Shown in pieces: positions 33,501-45,762 of a stretch of DNA of 64,000 nucleotides. This DNA is from Ignelater luminosus (Eukaryota > Arthropoda > Insecta > Coleoptera > Elateridae). Within the stretch, counting starts at the first letter, position 1; every line of letters starts with the position of its first letter. Under the pieces are notes generated by a model. That model did no database searches and was not told the origin of the DNA. It saw only the letters and a list, made by a program, of their open reading frames with translations. The stretch is taken from contig VTPC01001919.1 of the NCBI GenBank assembly GCA_011009095.1, positions 16,730 to 80,729 of the forward strand, written 5' to 3'. Both the position numbers and the translations under genes were made by a program.

Positions 33501-36500
33501 TTCAGAGATATTTTAAAAAAAGTAGATTTCTCGATTTTTGTTATTATTTTTTCTTTCCTTTATTTGAAGAAATATCGGAAAACTAAAACTATTTTTTCAG
33601 TGCCACTTTTTGTTCTCTATTAAAATACGCTAACAAAATTCCTGTACAACGGTTCGGTTTCGAGTATGCATCATCAACCTCATTTTTCCGCCCATTTAAA
33701 AAAATGAGGTAGATGATGGTTACTCGAAACCGAAACGTTGTACAGGAATTTTGTTAGCGTATTTTAATAGAGAACAAAAGGTGGCAATGGAAAAGTGGTT
33801 TTAGTTTTCCGATATCTCTTCAAATAAAGGAAAGAAAAAATAACGAAAATCGATAAATCTACTTTTTTTAAAATATCTCTGAAACTATCCAAGGTCCTAT
33901 AAATAGCCAACTTTCATCCCATTTAACTGATCATGTATCTCTTACCGTTTCCAAGATCCCCATGCTGTGTATCCTTATCTTGGACACACTGTATAGTCTT
34001 GTTAAGATATAGATTATTTCTGAGTTTTAAATTAATATTTGTATATGTTAATTAGCTAATATGGATTTTTATTTTTTAAAATTAATTTAGAAAATCTTTT
34101 TCATAGACTCGATCCGTTTTTACAGGTCTAGAACATGAGTTATAACTTTGTGTTCAGAACTAATCGGTATGTAATAGTTAGGTACTCATAAGTAAAATTA
34201 CCCCAAACTATAATTAAGAAATGCATCAGAGTGGAATAGTTTTTGCTACAAGTCATTTATTGTATTTTTTTATTTTTTTAATACTAACCTGCTGTACTGC
34301 GAATTTTCTTTGGTTTGTTAGGAGGAAATTGCCAAGCTAAATCTAATCCATCAAATCCATAAGTCTTTACAAAAGCCAGAGCAGATTCGATGAAAATAGT
34401 TCTGTCGTCCACATCTTCTATCTAAAAATAAATTATGCAGATTTATACTAAAATACTCCAACTTTCATTTAACTTGTGATTGAAAACTTCATTAACCTTG
34501 GGTATAATAAGCAAAGCATGAATAAAATTCTCCAAATCTCCACTACTGCAAAACAGGATACCGTAATACAATGGAATAAAAAAAATGTATGGTAGTGTAG
34601 TCACTGTTATTAATTATTACAAGGTTTTAAATCCTGGAAAACTATTTTGATTGTTTTTTACACTTTACTCTAACATTATCTGCATATACAATCTCGCATT
34701 GACAAATTCTGTTTTCCGGTACAAATGCTCATAATTGTTTTTAATTCCCTGGTTGTTATCAGTTTCTATTATTGGTGTGCTGCCTAACAATGTTTTTTAA
34801 TGCTGATTTGATGTGCTGTTGTATAAAAAGATGATAAAATATGATCCGCATGGATTTGCTATTTCTTTTTTCTTGCAGCATATTCTACAGAGCTACCTAT
34901 AATTGAAGAAAGGTATTCTTCATATGAAGAAAAGACATAATACATTCAAAATTATTTTTCATTAAATAATAAAGCATCTACAATGTCGTAGGCCAGGGCG
35001 GGCAATGCCAGCTCTAGAAAATGTTTTGCTCGCTCTAAATTGCTTCTGGTTACGGCTATGATCATCTACGTATCCAATCAAGATCTAGATTGTACCTGTT
35101 TTAATATTTTGCTACAAGATATACCAACTCACCATAGTTAAATATTTTTCTTTATTTCCAATATCTCTTCCTCCTCCCACAGAAAGAAGAACAATTAAAT
35201 TAGGGTGACTTTTCTTCAAATTAGTTACTTGTCGGTAATTATTATTAGCGACATCAAATTGTTCATTCAGCGATACTAACTTGAAAGTGTTAGAATTAAT
35301 TCCAGCATATCCATAAATTAGATGTGTACAATGAGAAAGAGAATCTACTAAAAATGTGTTTTCGAATCGGGCGTGACCTGCAAGAAAGTCAAAATATTAA
35401 CATTACGTAAGATAATGACCTATTAAATAAACTGCAGAATATTAGTTATAATGTTATTTTATAACAAAACAGTTTACAGAGCATCTACATAGAAATTCCT
35501 TTAAAATGTTCATCCTATACAGGGTGTTTCGTTCAACAGTATACACGCGATTATTCTGAAACCGTTAGAGCTATTGGGCTAAGATTTGGCATTCTGGTAT
35601 AATCCGACCTTTAGATTGCAATAATAACATTATAGTCTTTTTTTAAACAATCTGTCAAACCGGAACCAAAGTTGACTTTCATTTGTTAAATGGAACTATT
35701 ACTGTCTTTCTAGGGGTACCATAGATCTAAAATTGATAATAACAAGATTTGAATAAAAAACAAAAACTGTCCTGTTTAACGGCCTGCACGCGATTATTCA
35801 GGAATCAGTTATTAAGCTAAAATTCGGTATTCTCTACACTACAAAAATGAAATTAGAATATTTTTAGAACAACTTGTCAAACCGGAAACCACGTCAATTT
35901 TCATTTGTTAAATGGAGCTACTACTCTTTTATTGCTTCAATTGACAACCTGTAAGATTCCCGACACAAATTTGTAGGTGTACCATATGTTTAAAATCGAT
36001 AACGAAATTAGAACAAAAAGAAATGAAATTTGCCCACTTTAACGATCTGCACTCGATTATGTGAGAACCATTAAAACTAGCAAGCTGAGATTTAGGATTC
36101 TATTATAGATCGGTCTGTTACACTGGAAACGACGTCGCCTTGCATCTGTTAAATGAGACCAATAGTCTTCTACTGCACAAGTCAATATTTCTTTAGATCC
36201 TTGATAAAAAAATATTAAAGTAGTACCGCAGGTCTAAAATCGATGATGACGGAATTAGGGCAAAGTATCAAGATTTATCATTGGCATTTTCGTTTGCGAA
36301 TAACACAAATAGAGTGATGCTGCTGATAGTTTTAAATACCACATTGTTCCGACGGAACAACATCGGTGGCGATCGTGTAAGACCGCCCTTGGGTTTAGAA
36401 GGGTAGTTTTAGCCTGCACGAGAGCGCATCTCCCTCTTTCATCAAAGCATCCGAAGAGTACAAAAGTGCGGTCCAAAACCAGGGCAACACTATTTCATTG

Positions 36501-39500
36501 TATATTCAATTTACTGGTTTAATGTTAATATCAATTAAATAAATATTTAAAAATTGTTAATTTGTTTACACAACAGTCCTTCGAAGCAACACACATCATC
36601 CCTAAAAGCTAAATTGTAATAGGTAATTTTAGACCTTTGGTACCCCAATACTTTTATGTTGGGAATCTACGAGCTGAATTGAAGCAATAAAGAAGAAGTA
36701 GTTGTATTTAACATAACAAAACCTATTTCGTTGACTTACGACGCTCCACCATAGCTAATTTCATTTCACTTTCCACTTGCATGTCATTCCATTAGCAAAG
36801 TGTGGATACTTCTATCCACGCCGCCGCGCCGCTTGTATCTGCAAAAGCGATTAAGTAGTTTAAAATCTCAACTTATTTTTCTAACCTTCATGCTTGGTCT
36901 ATTCTGAAATCAACGTCAGCGTGTAGTCTAGACTTTTCTTATCCTATCCTTATTAAAACTCTCTTATTCCACAAACTTGGTACAGGTCAGCTTTTTCTAA
37001 TTTTTTTTTATATACTTTCTCTCCTTTGGTTCTGTCCTGTAATATTCATTAAAATAGAATAAAGGCCACGTTTTCATGTTTCTTCCGTAATTAAGATTCT
37101 CTCAATAATCCGTCTTTCTTTCTGGATTCTACGTGGCTTCAAGAATTCTCTTCACCGCAATTCATAACCGACTACATTTCCTACTTCAATATCACAACTA
37201 AATGTTCTTATCTCTACTGATGGTCCGTCATTCTTCACGTCTCCTTTGATTCTGTTCACATGTTTTTTTTGTATAAATATCTATCAACTCCGCAACTATG
37301 AAGAGTTTATCAAAATCCTATATCTCTTAGTCAAGGTATGCTAGAACCAAGTTAACACATTCGTCCAGTTGCAAACATTTAAATAACAGGAGGGCTTTTC
37401 CCTACTTGTACCAAATTCTATGGCAGATGCAGCGTGAAGTTGTCGGCTGTGGTATTCAAGCGAGTAAGCAAATAAAGTTAGAAAACTGACTAAAGCGGTC
37501 GATTATTGCAAGAGTTATTCTCCTCTTCAGTCCGCGAATGTTAGATGGTAGAATTGCTAAGAGTTATAAGTTGAAGAAAGCGCGGCAATAACCTAATGTT
37601 AGATAGTGATTCCGATTCGCTACACGGCAGGCACTAAGCAAACGGCCACGCAATCTTCCAAAGACTGATGAATGGTGAAATGAGATCGTTGGGCTTTGGT
37701 AGGCTTGGTACGCAAGATTACCCGTCTGTCCAAGTATTGGTGGTTCAAAATGTAGTGATTGTAAAAAATTGTAAAAAATGTAAAAAATATCCAGCCGGCG
37801 ACGCAAACGAAATTTGATTTGCAAAATAGTGATTTTATGAAAGAAAAGGGAGTACAGTGATAGCCTGAACACTGATGGAAAAAAACTATCCTTTTCAGAA
37901 GTTGGCGGTGATGGTCTCTTTTGGGGTGAACCTGGAACACAAGAAAAAAACATCGAAAATTGGTCTTGCCGCTGGGCGTGTTTGCAGAAAAAGGAATTTT
38001 TGATGGCTGTGATATCTCTCCGCGTTTTATCAAATGATTCTACCACCCCGGTCGTTTTGCAGCGGGCCGATCGTAGGACACTTCCTCACCTTCTCACCCT
38101 CTCGCCGTGTATCCGATTTCGCCCTATGTTATGAAGCAGTCGGCTGAATTATTCCTTTTCTCAGAGCTGTCTGATGGACGTTCATGCCTTGAGGAAGAAC
38201 TCGGTTACCGCCTTTGGGTATATGCTTTTCTTGCTCTCCGGATGGTAGGTTTCCGGACCACTAAAGTTTCTTCTACGCTACAGTCACCGGCTCACGTCAC
38301 CCTGCTCACCATTATAGCGCATGTGTGTGGTGGTGAGTATCTGTAAGAAATTGTTTTTTCCACAATAAAAGTCACAATATACATTCAATTCAACTACAAT
38401 TAGATCAGCCAACCAGGACCTGCAAGATCAAGATTTCACCCACACTGCTGCATCTCCTGTACCAGCTTCTACATTATTACTTTTCGCAGGAAACTCTATG
38501 GTAAGTTATACCAACACAATGCCACAACCTACTTTCCAGAAATACTTAACACCAAACGATCTGCACCAAGGACATCTAGATTCACTTCTGGCTGAAAAGG
38601 AATCTTCCTAGAATGGCCTTGGGCCCCTTCGAAGCCGAGAAACGACAATGAAAATGAGATAAGGCAGGTCAAAGAAGATGCAAAGAGTGCCATGATCCAT
38701 AATGGCAACTAAAAAGAGAAGTATCCCAATAGGTGAGAGATTCAAACTGAAGTTTCTAAGACAGAATGTTGCTGTCAAAGTTCTAAGATCTTGCCAGTTT
38801 GGACGCTACTGAGTCATTCCTTTAACCTTTTCTCCCGATGCACACAATTCATGGTTAGTCATATCAATTTTCCCTTCATTTGGAAGACCCAAACTATGGT
38901 TGAAGAGACTATAAAATTAAAGCTGGAGTTAATTATAGAATAACTCCTCAAGATATCTGTGCTGTCAAACTTATCACAAAGATGTTAGCATTGAAAATTC
39001 ATACAAAAAAGTAAGAATATTTCATTCATACAAAAAGTAAGAATCTTTGCCAAAGTTGCAAAAAGAACCCAAATCCGCAGGGTTGCATACTTTTAGAAAC
39101 ACAAACCTTTGTCTTGAATTTGTCTTGTTCTACAATAATACTTCTTTTTGAGGCAATTATATATTCTTGATAAAAGATATCTAATATGTCTTAGCAATTA
39201 AAAACATAGATAAAACAAGAAGTGTATTGGCTTCTGACGTGGTAACATGTTGAGTAACTGTCTTCTACTTTTTCTAGTCGAATTTCGCCTTGAGCTTGGT
39301 TAAAGAAATTTCAGCTTATTAAGCAATAATGAGACAACCCAATGCCGGAAAACATAGTTTAATTAATTAATATTCCTTTTGTGTATATCTTCCCGATCTA
39401 GGTGAAGGTCTGACAATATATAATATCAGTTCGTAATTGTCCTTATTCACGTAGAAGTAAAAATCCTTCAGCGGTCACAATAAATCGTAATGTTAGGTTT

Positions 39501-40370
39501 AAATACATGATATTAAAAAACCTACCCTCGTTTCGTTCTGTAATCTTAATCATGTTTTTTTAAACTTCCCACTCAGTGCATCATTGTGCATAAATAAGAT
39601 AATTAAAGATGATAAACAGATAAGTCTTCAGTATGGGCAGTAACACCTAATTATGTAAGCGTCATGAATGATGAATAATGTGGTTATTTTGTATGGCAAC
39701 GACGAATAGTCTAATTAGGTAGTGTTAAAACGCATAAATATTCAAATTCATGGTTAAGCGATTTTATCTATTTATTATTACATGCCGAGAGAGGTTAAAC
39801 TGGAAGAATATAAGCATTTGTTTTCGATGCGAAGAAAAAAATGAAAATATAAGCCAACTGCGTCGAAGAAGTGATAGATATAGAAGTTTCATTAAAGACA
39901 TCAAACTTGAAACTATTTATTTCTAGTTCTAATATTTTGTTGTTAAGAGAAAGATAGCAGATGATTATTGGTAAAGAAATAGCCTGTGAATTAAATCAAA
40001 ACAACCGTAATCAAAGTTAAGAAAACACCAGAAACCGATAAGCAAAATTTGTTGCATAATTTATTATTATTAAATTATTACTGTTTTGTAGACTAGAACC
40101 AGATCGCATTAAATTCTGTGTATACATAAAAAATTATTATTAATTAAGAAAAAAATGTTTTTGTAGTTTCTGTCTTCTTTCTAGCAGAAGGAAATATAAA
40201 ATATACTTAGAAATAATTTTTGTAAAAAGAATGTAAAATAATAAAAGCGGCTTGCCATCTCTAAAATTGCCCTCTGAGTCATAGTAACACACCACTTTTT
40301 TACTATTCACTAGGCTATTGCAAGCAATAGTCAAAAAGGCGATAAAACCGAAAACTAATTTTCCAGTCAT
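30540..40370 (-). CDS. Idgf: Imaginal disc growth factor A (secreted chitinase-like protein)
   Basis: Seven exons in gene order: 40370-40256, 35377-35133, 34421-34289, 31738-31568, 31509-31341, 31285-31026 and 30751-30540. They sum to 1305 bases, 434 residues. Residues 1-20 are a signal peptide (MTGKLVFGFIAFLTIACNSL). A GH18 barrel follows: VVCYYDSEGNFRDG, VLLSVGGGRD, the active-site strand FDGLDLAWQFPPNKP, SVLPNVNST with an N-glycosylation site, NLWAFDYYTPE and LGGIAIVDITLDDFRG. Gln replaces the catalytic Glu, so it should not cleave chitin. IDGFs act as extracellular growth and cuticle-organising factors. Intron 1 (4.9 kb) has a GC donor and much repeat DNA; intron 3 (2.5 kb) holds a foldback element. 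The C terminus (RAAAASA) lacks the Lys-Phe-Arg-Leu ending of copies B and C. The start was chosen by alignment with copies B and C. Confidence 0.93.
33362..33991. mobile_element. 630-bp near-perfect palindrome with CAGTGTGTCC tips
   Basis: It starts CAGTGTGTCCAAGATAAGGA and ends with its inverse, flanked by TA. Complementarity runs almost to the centre, where a loop of about ten bases (near CCGCCCATTT, 33695) separates AACCTCATTTTT from AAAAATGAGGTAG. It lies in intron 3 of IDGF A. Its tips match the foldback elements at 9034 and 58851, but the interior sequence differs. Confidence 0.8.
35520..36262. repeat. Three degenerate tandem repeats of about 250 bp
   Basis: Units begin near CACGCGATTATTCTG (35544), CACGCGATTATTCAG (35786) and CACTCGATTATGTG (36050). 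Each continues with a CTAAGATTTGG-like line, a TCTGTCAAACCGGAA-like line and a CATTTGTTAAATGGA line. Spacings are 242 and about 264 bp. The array opens with ACAGGGTGTTTCG, a common transposon tip. It lies in intron 1 of IDGF A. Confidence 0.6.
36263..39590. other. IDGF A intron 1, repeat-like DNA without a gene
   Basis: Mixed composition with some GC-richer stretches (36780-36850, 37900-38340). Open frames of up to 160 codons on the minus strand (37564-38046) show no conserved motif and overlap each other in different phases. Nothing could be assigned. Confidence 0.35.
39600..39770 (-). promoter_or_regulatory. Conserved intron-1 block of IDGF A
   Basis: TATGGGCAGTA, TAATTATGTAAG, AATGTGGTTATT and AAATTCATGGTTAAG occur in the same order and spacing in intron 1 of IDGF B (49430-49570). 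It lies about 0.5-0.7 kb past exon 1 in both genes. This is a candidate enhancer; function is inferred only from conservation. Confidence 0.45.
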
Positions 40371-40460
40371 TTCTTCTTTGAAAGCAAAATGAACATACAA
40401 CTGGTTAACAAACACAGACTGATTACTGTTTTCTGTCTCCCTGTAAATTGGAAATGTTCA

Positions 40461-40493
40461 GTGGGTCACCTGATTATAAAGTGGGGATTAAAA
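40461..40493 (-). promoter_or_regulatory. Conserved upstream block of IDGF A
   Basis: GTGGGTCACCTGATTATAAA continuing GTGGGGATTAAA lies 91 bases upstream of the start codon, and the same string is found upstream of copies B and C. It contains GGTCACC and an E-box (CACCTG). On the gene strand copy A has TTTATAAT within it, a possible TATA box. Confidence 0.55.
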
Positions 40494-40499
40494 ATTTGC

Positions 40500-41409
40500 T
40501 TCAAATTACATATTCATCAAACATTACATTTCGTGGTAAATACTGGCGATGAACATAATTAATAAAGAACGTTTATTTATGCTTTCTAAAGAATTATTTT
40601 GTTGTCATGTGTCATTATCATATTCAAATAAATACCTACGTAGTGCGATCACAAAGTTACCATATTACTTTCATTAACCGTTTTATTTAAGAATAATGAT
40701 AATTTTACGTGTTGGTAAGTATTTAGTATTTTTGTTTTTAACAAAATCAAATTCCGTTTGTTTCGTTGGGAAGTATTATTACAGCATTATTGCCGAAGAC
40801 GAAACTACTCATCTTTATTTTGTAACAATAATTTATAATGGGTTTAAAAAAACAAGAAGAAAACTAAATCTTTGGACTTTCATAGTCGTTATCAGACTGA
40901 GTAAAGTGGAATCTTCTTGATTCTCCTAAAATACATCATATCTGTACTATTTACGAGGTATGGCCATGAAATAACGAGCGACAACGCTTGACGTAGTATT
41001 TTCGAATTCGTAGGTTAACTCACCACGATTAACGAAAACATTGTATTTATTGTTACTATTTGTAATTTTAGTTGTAACGTATAGTAAGCAATACTTTTAC
41101 TAATACACTGCTTTTTGTTTATCGACGTGGTGCACTTCTTAGGAAAAAACCAATATTAAAATATATTTTCAGCTTGTTTTAATAAACAGAACTAATTTGA
41201 TATATGGGAAGAGGTAATCTTTAAAGCAGACTAAACTAAACCATAAAAATAAATTATTTTGGTATATCTCACATCTATGTCGTCGACAGATACCATCGCA
41301 GCTTGTGAATAATTTTAAGAATACGTATTTACGTGCTCTCCGTTACTTTCCTAAAAAGATGCCGATAGTTGAAAGTAAGGGTGTTTTTGTTGTGTATCAA
41401 TAAAATGCT
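40500..41409. other. Spacer upstream of IDGF A
   Basis: AT-rich; a 74-codon plus-strand frame at 40696-40920 has no recognisable motif. Distal promoter elements of IDGF A may lie here. Confidence 0.3.
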
Positions 41410-41410
41410 T

Positions 41411-43059
41411 CTAGTTCAGTCAATAAGCTGGGAAAAAAGGCCGAATAAAAAAAACACTCAGCTCGAATTTGAAAAAACTTTTTTGCAATGAGTTCTATAT
41501 AACCCCAGAATCATTTATGACTATCGAGACCTTCCCCAGCCCCCTTTCTAACCCAAATCGCGAAATAAACCCTTTTAAACACCTCCTTTCTGGAAATTTT
41601 TTTTATTGTGTGAATTTTAGCTCAAAAATGGCTTTTTGGTTTTTTGGGTCGCTGATCACGAATCCGGCATTAGTTTTCTGTTAAAAAACGGAAAATTTGG
41701 CATAATTTCTGGAAAAATTTTTCTTGTTTGTGAAAATTTTGGATTGTAGCTCGAAAATGGGTCCTATGAGGTTTTTTTGGTTGCTGATCACGAATCCGAT
41801 ATTAATTTTTCGGAAAAACCACCCTAACCGTAAAAAATCGGAAAATTTTGCCCAATTTTGAAAAACAATTTGGAATTTCAACTCGAAAATTGGTTCTAAA
41901 TAGTTTCTTGGGTCGCTGATTACGAATCCGATATTAGTTTTCCGGAAAAACCACCCTGGCCGTGGAAAATTGAAAATTTTGCCCAATTTCGGAAGAAATT
42001 TTGGAATTTCAGCTCGGAAATCGGTTCTAGATAATTTTTTGGGTCGCTGATCACGAATCCGATATAAGTTTTTTGGAAAAACTATCCTGGCAGTGAAAAC
42101 TTGAAAAATTTTCTTTATTTTTCTCATGTTTAACCGCTCTTAGCCGACAGTTCATCTTGGTTTCGATGAAATCGACATGTTTCGAACCAGTTTTTACAGT
42201 TGCAGTAAAAATTGCGGAAAACCCGTAGAAAATCATTGGGAAATTTAAAAAAAACCGTGTATCATGTCAATTTCGGGGTAATAGCATGCTGCCATTTCAA
42301 AAATAGCAACAAAGACATCTAAAAAAATATAGTTTATAGTTTATGTATTATACATACATATCTGAAGAGGTACGCACATATAAAAAATTTTCTTAAAAAC
42401 TATATTTTTTCTAGATGTTTTCGTTGTTATTTTCAAAGTGGCAGCATGTTATTACCCCGAAATCGATATGAAACACGAGTTTTTTTTTTAAATTTCCCAA
42501 TGATTTTCCACGGGTTTTCCGCAATTTTACTGCAACAGTGAAAACTGACTCCAAACATGTCGACTACATCGAAAGCGAGTTGAACTGCCACCTAAGAGCG
42601 GGTTAACATGAGAAAAATAAAGAAAATGGCAAAATTTTTTAATGTTCCACGACCAGGATGGTTTTTCCGGAAAACTGATATCGGATTCGTGATCAGCGAC
42701 CCAAAAAACTACTTAAAACCAATTTTCGAGCTAACATTCCAAATTTTTTTCAAAATTGGGCAAAATTTTCCGTTTTTCCACGGCCAGGTTTAGTTTTCCG
42801 AAAAACTAATGCCGAATTCGTGATTAGCTACCCAAAAAAACCTCCTAGAAGCCATTTTTGAGCTAAAATTCACACATTTTCACAAATAAAAAAAATCTCC
42901 AAAAAGGGTGTGGTTAAAAGGGTTGAACTCGCGATTTGGGGCAGAAGGGGAGGCGAGGGGAAGGTCTCAATAGTCATGAATAGAACTCATTGCAAAAAAG
43001 AGTTTTCAAGTTCGTGCTGAGTGTTTTTTTTATTCTCCCAGCTCATTGACTGGACTAAT
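41411..43059. mobile_element. 1.65 kb foldback element with internal 132-bp repeats
   Basis: The tips TAGTTCAGTCAATAAGCTGG (left) and the reverse complement TAGTCCAGTCAATGAGCTGG (right) open a giant inverted repeat centred near 42370. The left arm holds four tandem units of 131-132 bp, each with GCTGATCACGAATCCG or a close variant (41651, 41783, 41915, 42046). The right arm holds two inverted units (42691, 42821). The repeats create open frames with repeated WFFRKTNIGFVISD-like peptides, which are probably by-products. Confidence 0.75.
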
Positions 43060-43346
43060 AACTCGAAAATTAGATAGCTTGGAACCGAAGGGAAGGTGCT
43101 ACTACCGGTTATAAGCAGAAAAAGGTATATTAGCGAATTTCGGTTGATGTCAATGGTTATTGATAATTTAATAATTTGTAAAACGTATCAATTTACCTTG
43201 CATTTGCACAGATATTTAAACTTTCTTGAATGAATTTTAGGTACAGGCACGACAGCACAGACAAAGGAATATACTATACATAATAATACACAAAGCAACT
43301 CACCTTTTTCCAAGATTAAAAAAGAATGACACCCATGTGTGATATA

Positions 43347-44261
43347 CGAGGTCTGTTCAAAAAGTATCGCAAATTTTGTGTTTTTTCAAAAATTATTTAT
43401 TTATTCATGAATATCTATTTTGTCCCCTTCAAAGTAATCCCCATCAGATATTATACACTTGTGCAAACGTTTTTTCCAATCTTCGAAGCACTTCAAAAAA
43501 TCATTTTTTGTGATCTTGTTCAGCTCCTCCTTCGATGCCGTCTTTATCTCCTCAATCGTAGCGTAGCGTCGTCCTTTCATGGGCCTCTTCAGTTTCGGGA
43601 ACAAGAAAAAGTCACAGGGGGCCAGGTCTGGGGAATACGGTGGCTGCGGCATCATTAGTGTATTGTTTTTGGCCAAAAATTCGCGCACAAGAAACGATGT
43701 GTGAGCAGGGGCGTTATCATGGTGCAAAAGCCAATTTTTGTTCTCCCACAAATCCGGGCGTTTCTGGCGGATTGCTTCGCGCAAATTGCGCTAAACTTGC
43801 AGGTAATATTCCTTATTGACCGTTCTACCCTGTGGCAAGAACTCATGATGCCCCTGCAATCGAAGAAAACTGTAAGCAAAACCAAAAGTACGCTCTTCGT
43901 CGTTCACATCTTCTCGGTACTCTGAGAACATTTTGTACCAGCGATAAACGTTGCTTCGGTCCAAGGTAGCTTCACCACATGCCACAGTCAACATTCGGAA
44001 TGCGTCCGCGCACTTAATTTTGTTTTTCACACAAAATTTGATACAGATTCTTTGATCCATTTTTTGGAATAGGCAAAAATCGAAGACGAGCCAAAACACG
44101 TCCAAGCAAAGCAGCTGTCAAAAATTAACTGAACATTCAAAATGGCCGAACTTGTTGGCATAAGTGAGGGACATAAGTACCAACATAACGCCACAAAAAA
44201 TCGAAAATTGAATATACGTAATAATAAGTTATAATTCGCGATACTTTTTGAACAGACCTCG
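43347..44261 (-). mobile_element. Internally deleted mariner element
   Basis: The ends CGAGGTCTGTTCAAAAAGTA and its inverse (26-27 bp, one mismatch) are flanked by TA on both sides. The length of 915 bp is about 0.4 kb short of a complete mariner. The coding remnant is on the minus strand. Confidence 0.88.
43401..44060 (-). pseudogene. mariner DD34D transposase with central deletion
   Basis: The N terminus (MDQRICIKFCVKNKIKCADA, then ATLDRSNVYRWYKMFSEYRE and DVNDEER) is joined directly to a fragment near the end (HEFLPQGRTVNKEYYLQV). This removes roughly 100 residues, including the first catalytic Asp. After a stop the frame resumes with REAIRQKRPDLWENKNWLLH, HDNAPAHTS and YSPDLAPCDFFLFPKLK. 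Exactly 34 residues separate the second and third Asp, the mariner signature. It differs in sequence from the mariners at 6485 and 26151. Confidence 0.87.
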
Positions 44262-44274
44262 TACCTGTTAGAAC

Positions 44275-44571
44275 TAGTTACTTTGTATTTTTCTAAAACT
44301 GTTGGTTGTTTCAAATTTTCAACTATTTGATTACTTTTGAGGTAATTTAATTATTTTTAAGTAATTTCATTACTTTTAGGTAATTAATATTACTGTTTAA
44401 GTAATTCAATTACTTAAGTTACATTTATTATAAATTACTTTAGCAGAAAAATAATTTTTAAATTACTAAATACTTTTTACTAGTAAGAATTTAATTACAA
44501 TTACTTTCTGTGGAATATAGTAATTAAATTAGTAAGTTAAATTACAAAGTAATTAATTACTATCCAGCCCT
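44275..44571. mobile_element. hAT-type terminus with TAATTACTT arrays
   Basis: A run of short repeats of AAGTAATT and TTAATTACTT fills 44320-44560 and ends ACTATCCAGCCCTG, resembling the CAGGGCTGG tips and subterminal repeats of hAT elements. The opposite end was not found; the mariner at 43347-44261 lies where it should continue. Confidence 0.5.
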
Positions 44572-45762
44572 GTCGACTGTCTTTGATAATTTCCTCTTCA
44601 AGATATTGTGTGTTAGGGCTATTTTTGGAATATTCCCGACAGTTTTGAAAATAGATAGTTCAAACTTAAGATTGTTGAAAAGTTCTTTAAACCTTCTTTC
44701 TGCTGATACCAACTATAACTTGAGAAATTTAAAGTCCGTTCATAACTCGAGAACCATTAGTAGCAAGAGAATTTATGTCGTTGCATTCGCTGCTAATGAC
44801 TACATAAATCGGTATAAAGCGACTTATATGCACCTGACATGCTTTTTTCGCTTTTCCGCTTTTCAGTATAACAAAGAACCTAGAGATTTTTGCTGTTCTT
44901 AGCTTTGAAAATTCCGAAATTAGGCAGAACGTCTTTTTCGTTTCCATTGCTATCCAAAAGGGAGCTAGATGATAGAACAATCTAAATTCTGAGATGTTTA
45001 AATTTTTAAAATGCAATTTTAGTGCTCACAATTTGTGTTGTTTGTTCTCTTTCGAAATTTTAGTTTTGTTTATTTCATCGCTTAATACTAAAAAACGTAA
45101 GTGGCTTTAATGATATAAACGAGATTAAATTAGTTTTTGTGTTCTACTTGTTATATAAATTGTTAGACAAGAATAAATAAGTGCGTCTTCCGTCACCATA
45201 GGTTACATCAACAAAAACAATATAATAAAGTAGATATTTAAGAAAATTACATTTCATCCTGTGATGATCATATTTTTTGCTTTCTAAAACAAGAGGAAAA
45301 AGGTAACCTTTGAAGTTATGGATTTATATAATCATAATTTGCGTCTCTTTCAAATTCTTACGCAATCTAATTCCTGTATTCTGAGAAAAGAGTTCGTGAT
45401 CTGATTTGAGTTTTTGCTTTATTAAAATTTATAATAAGAATAATTTAAAAAAAGTCAAATGTAATGATTATAAAAAAGATATTGATACGGTTCAATTACC
45501 TATGTTTAAGATTTAATTATAAACGAAATTATATAGATCGATTCACATTATTAGTTTCTAGGTTAACTTTTTGTGTAACTTTTTCAATTTGTTTTTAAAT
45601 TGTTTGTGCACAAAATCATTATAATGAGAAATTCTATTGTTGTTTATGCTAATATGTGTATGACTAAACCTGTGAATAAGAACTTAAATATTCAAGATTA
45701 TATTTGGTTAGTTGATTACGATTTGTGTACAGTGTGGTCCAATTTCGATGGGATTAAATGGG
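44572..45762. other. AT-rich spacer, nothing recognised
   Basis: Contains short open frames only. It runs into the assembly gap. Confidence 0.3.

Noticed and set aside
37564..38046. 160-codon minus-strand frame in IDGF A intron 1
   Set aside because: No conserved motif, a second overlapping frame of similar length in another phase, and location in repeat-like intron DNA.
41681..42127. 148-codon frame with repeated WFFRK peptides
   Set aside because: It is produced by the 131-132 bp tandem units of the foldback element; the repeats follow DNA structure rather than protein conservation.
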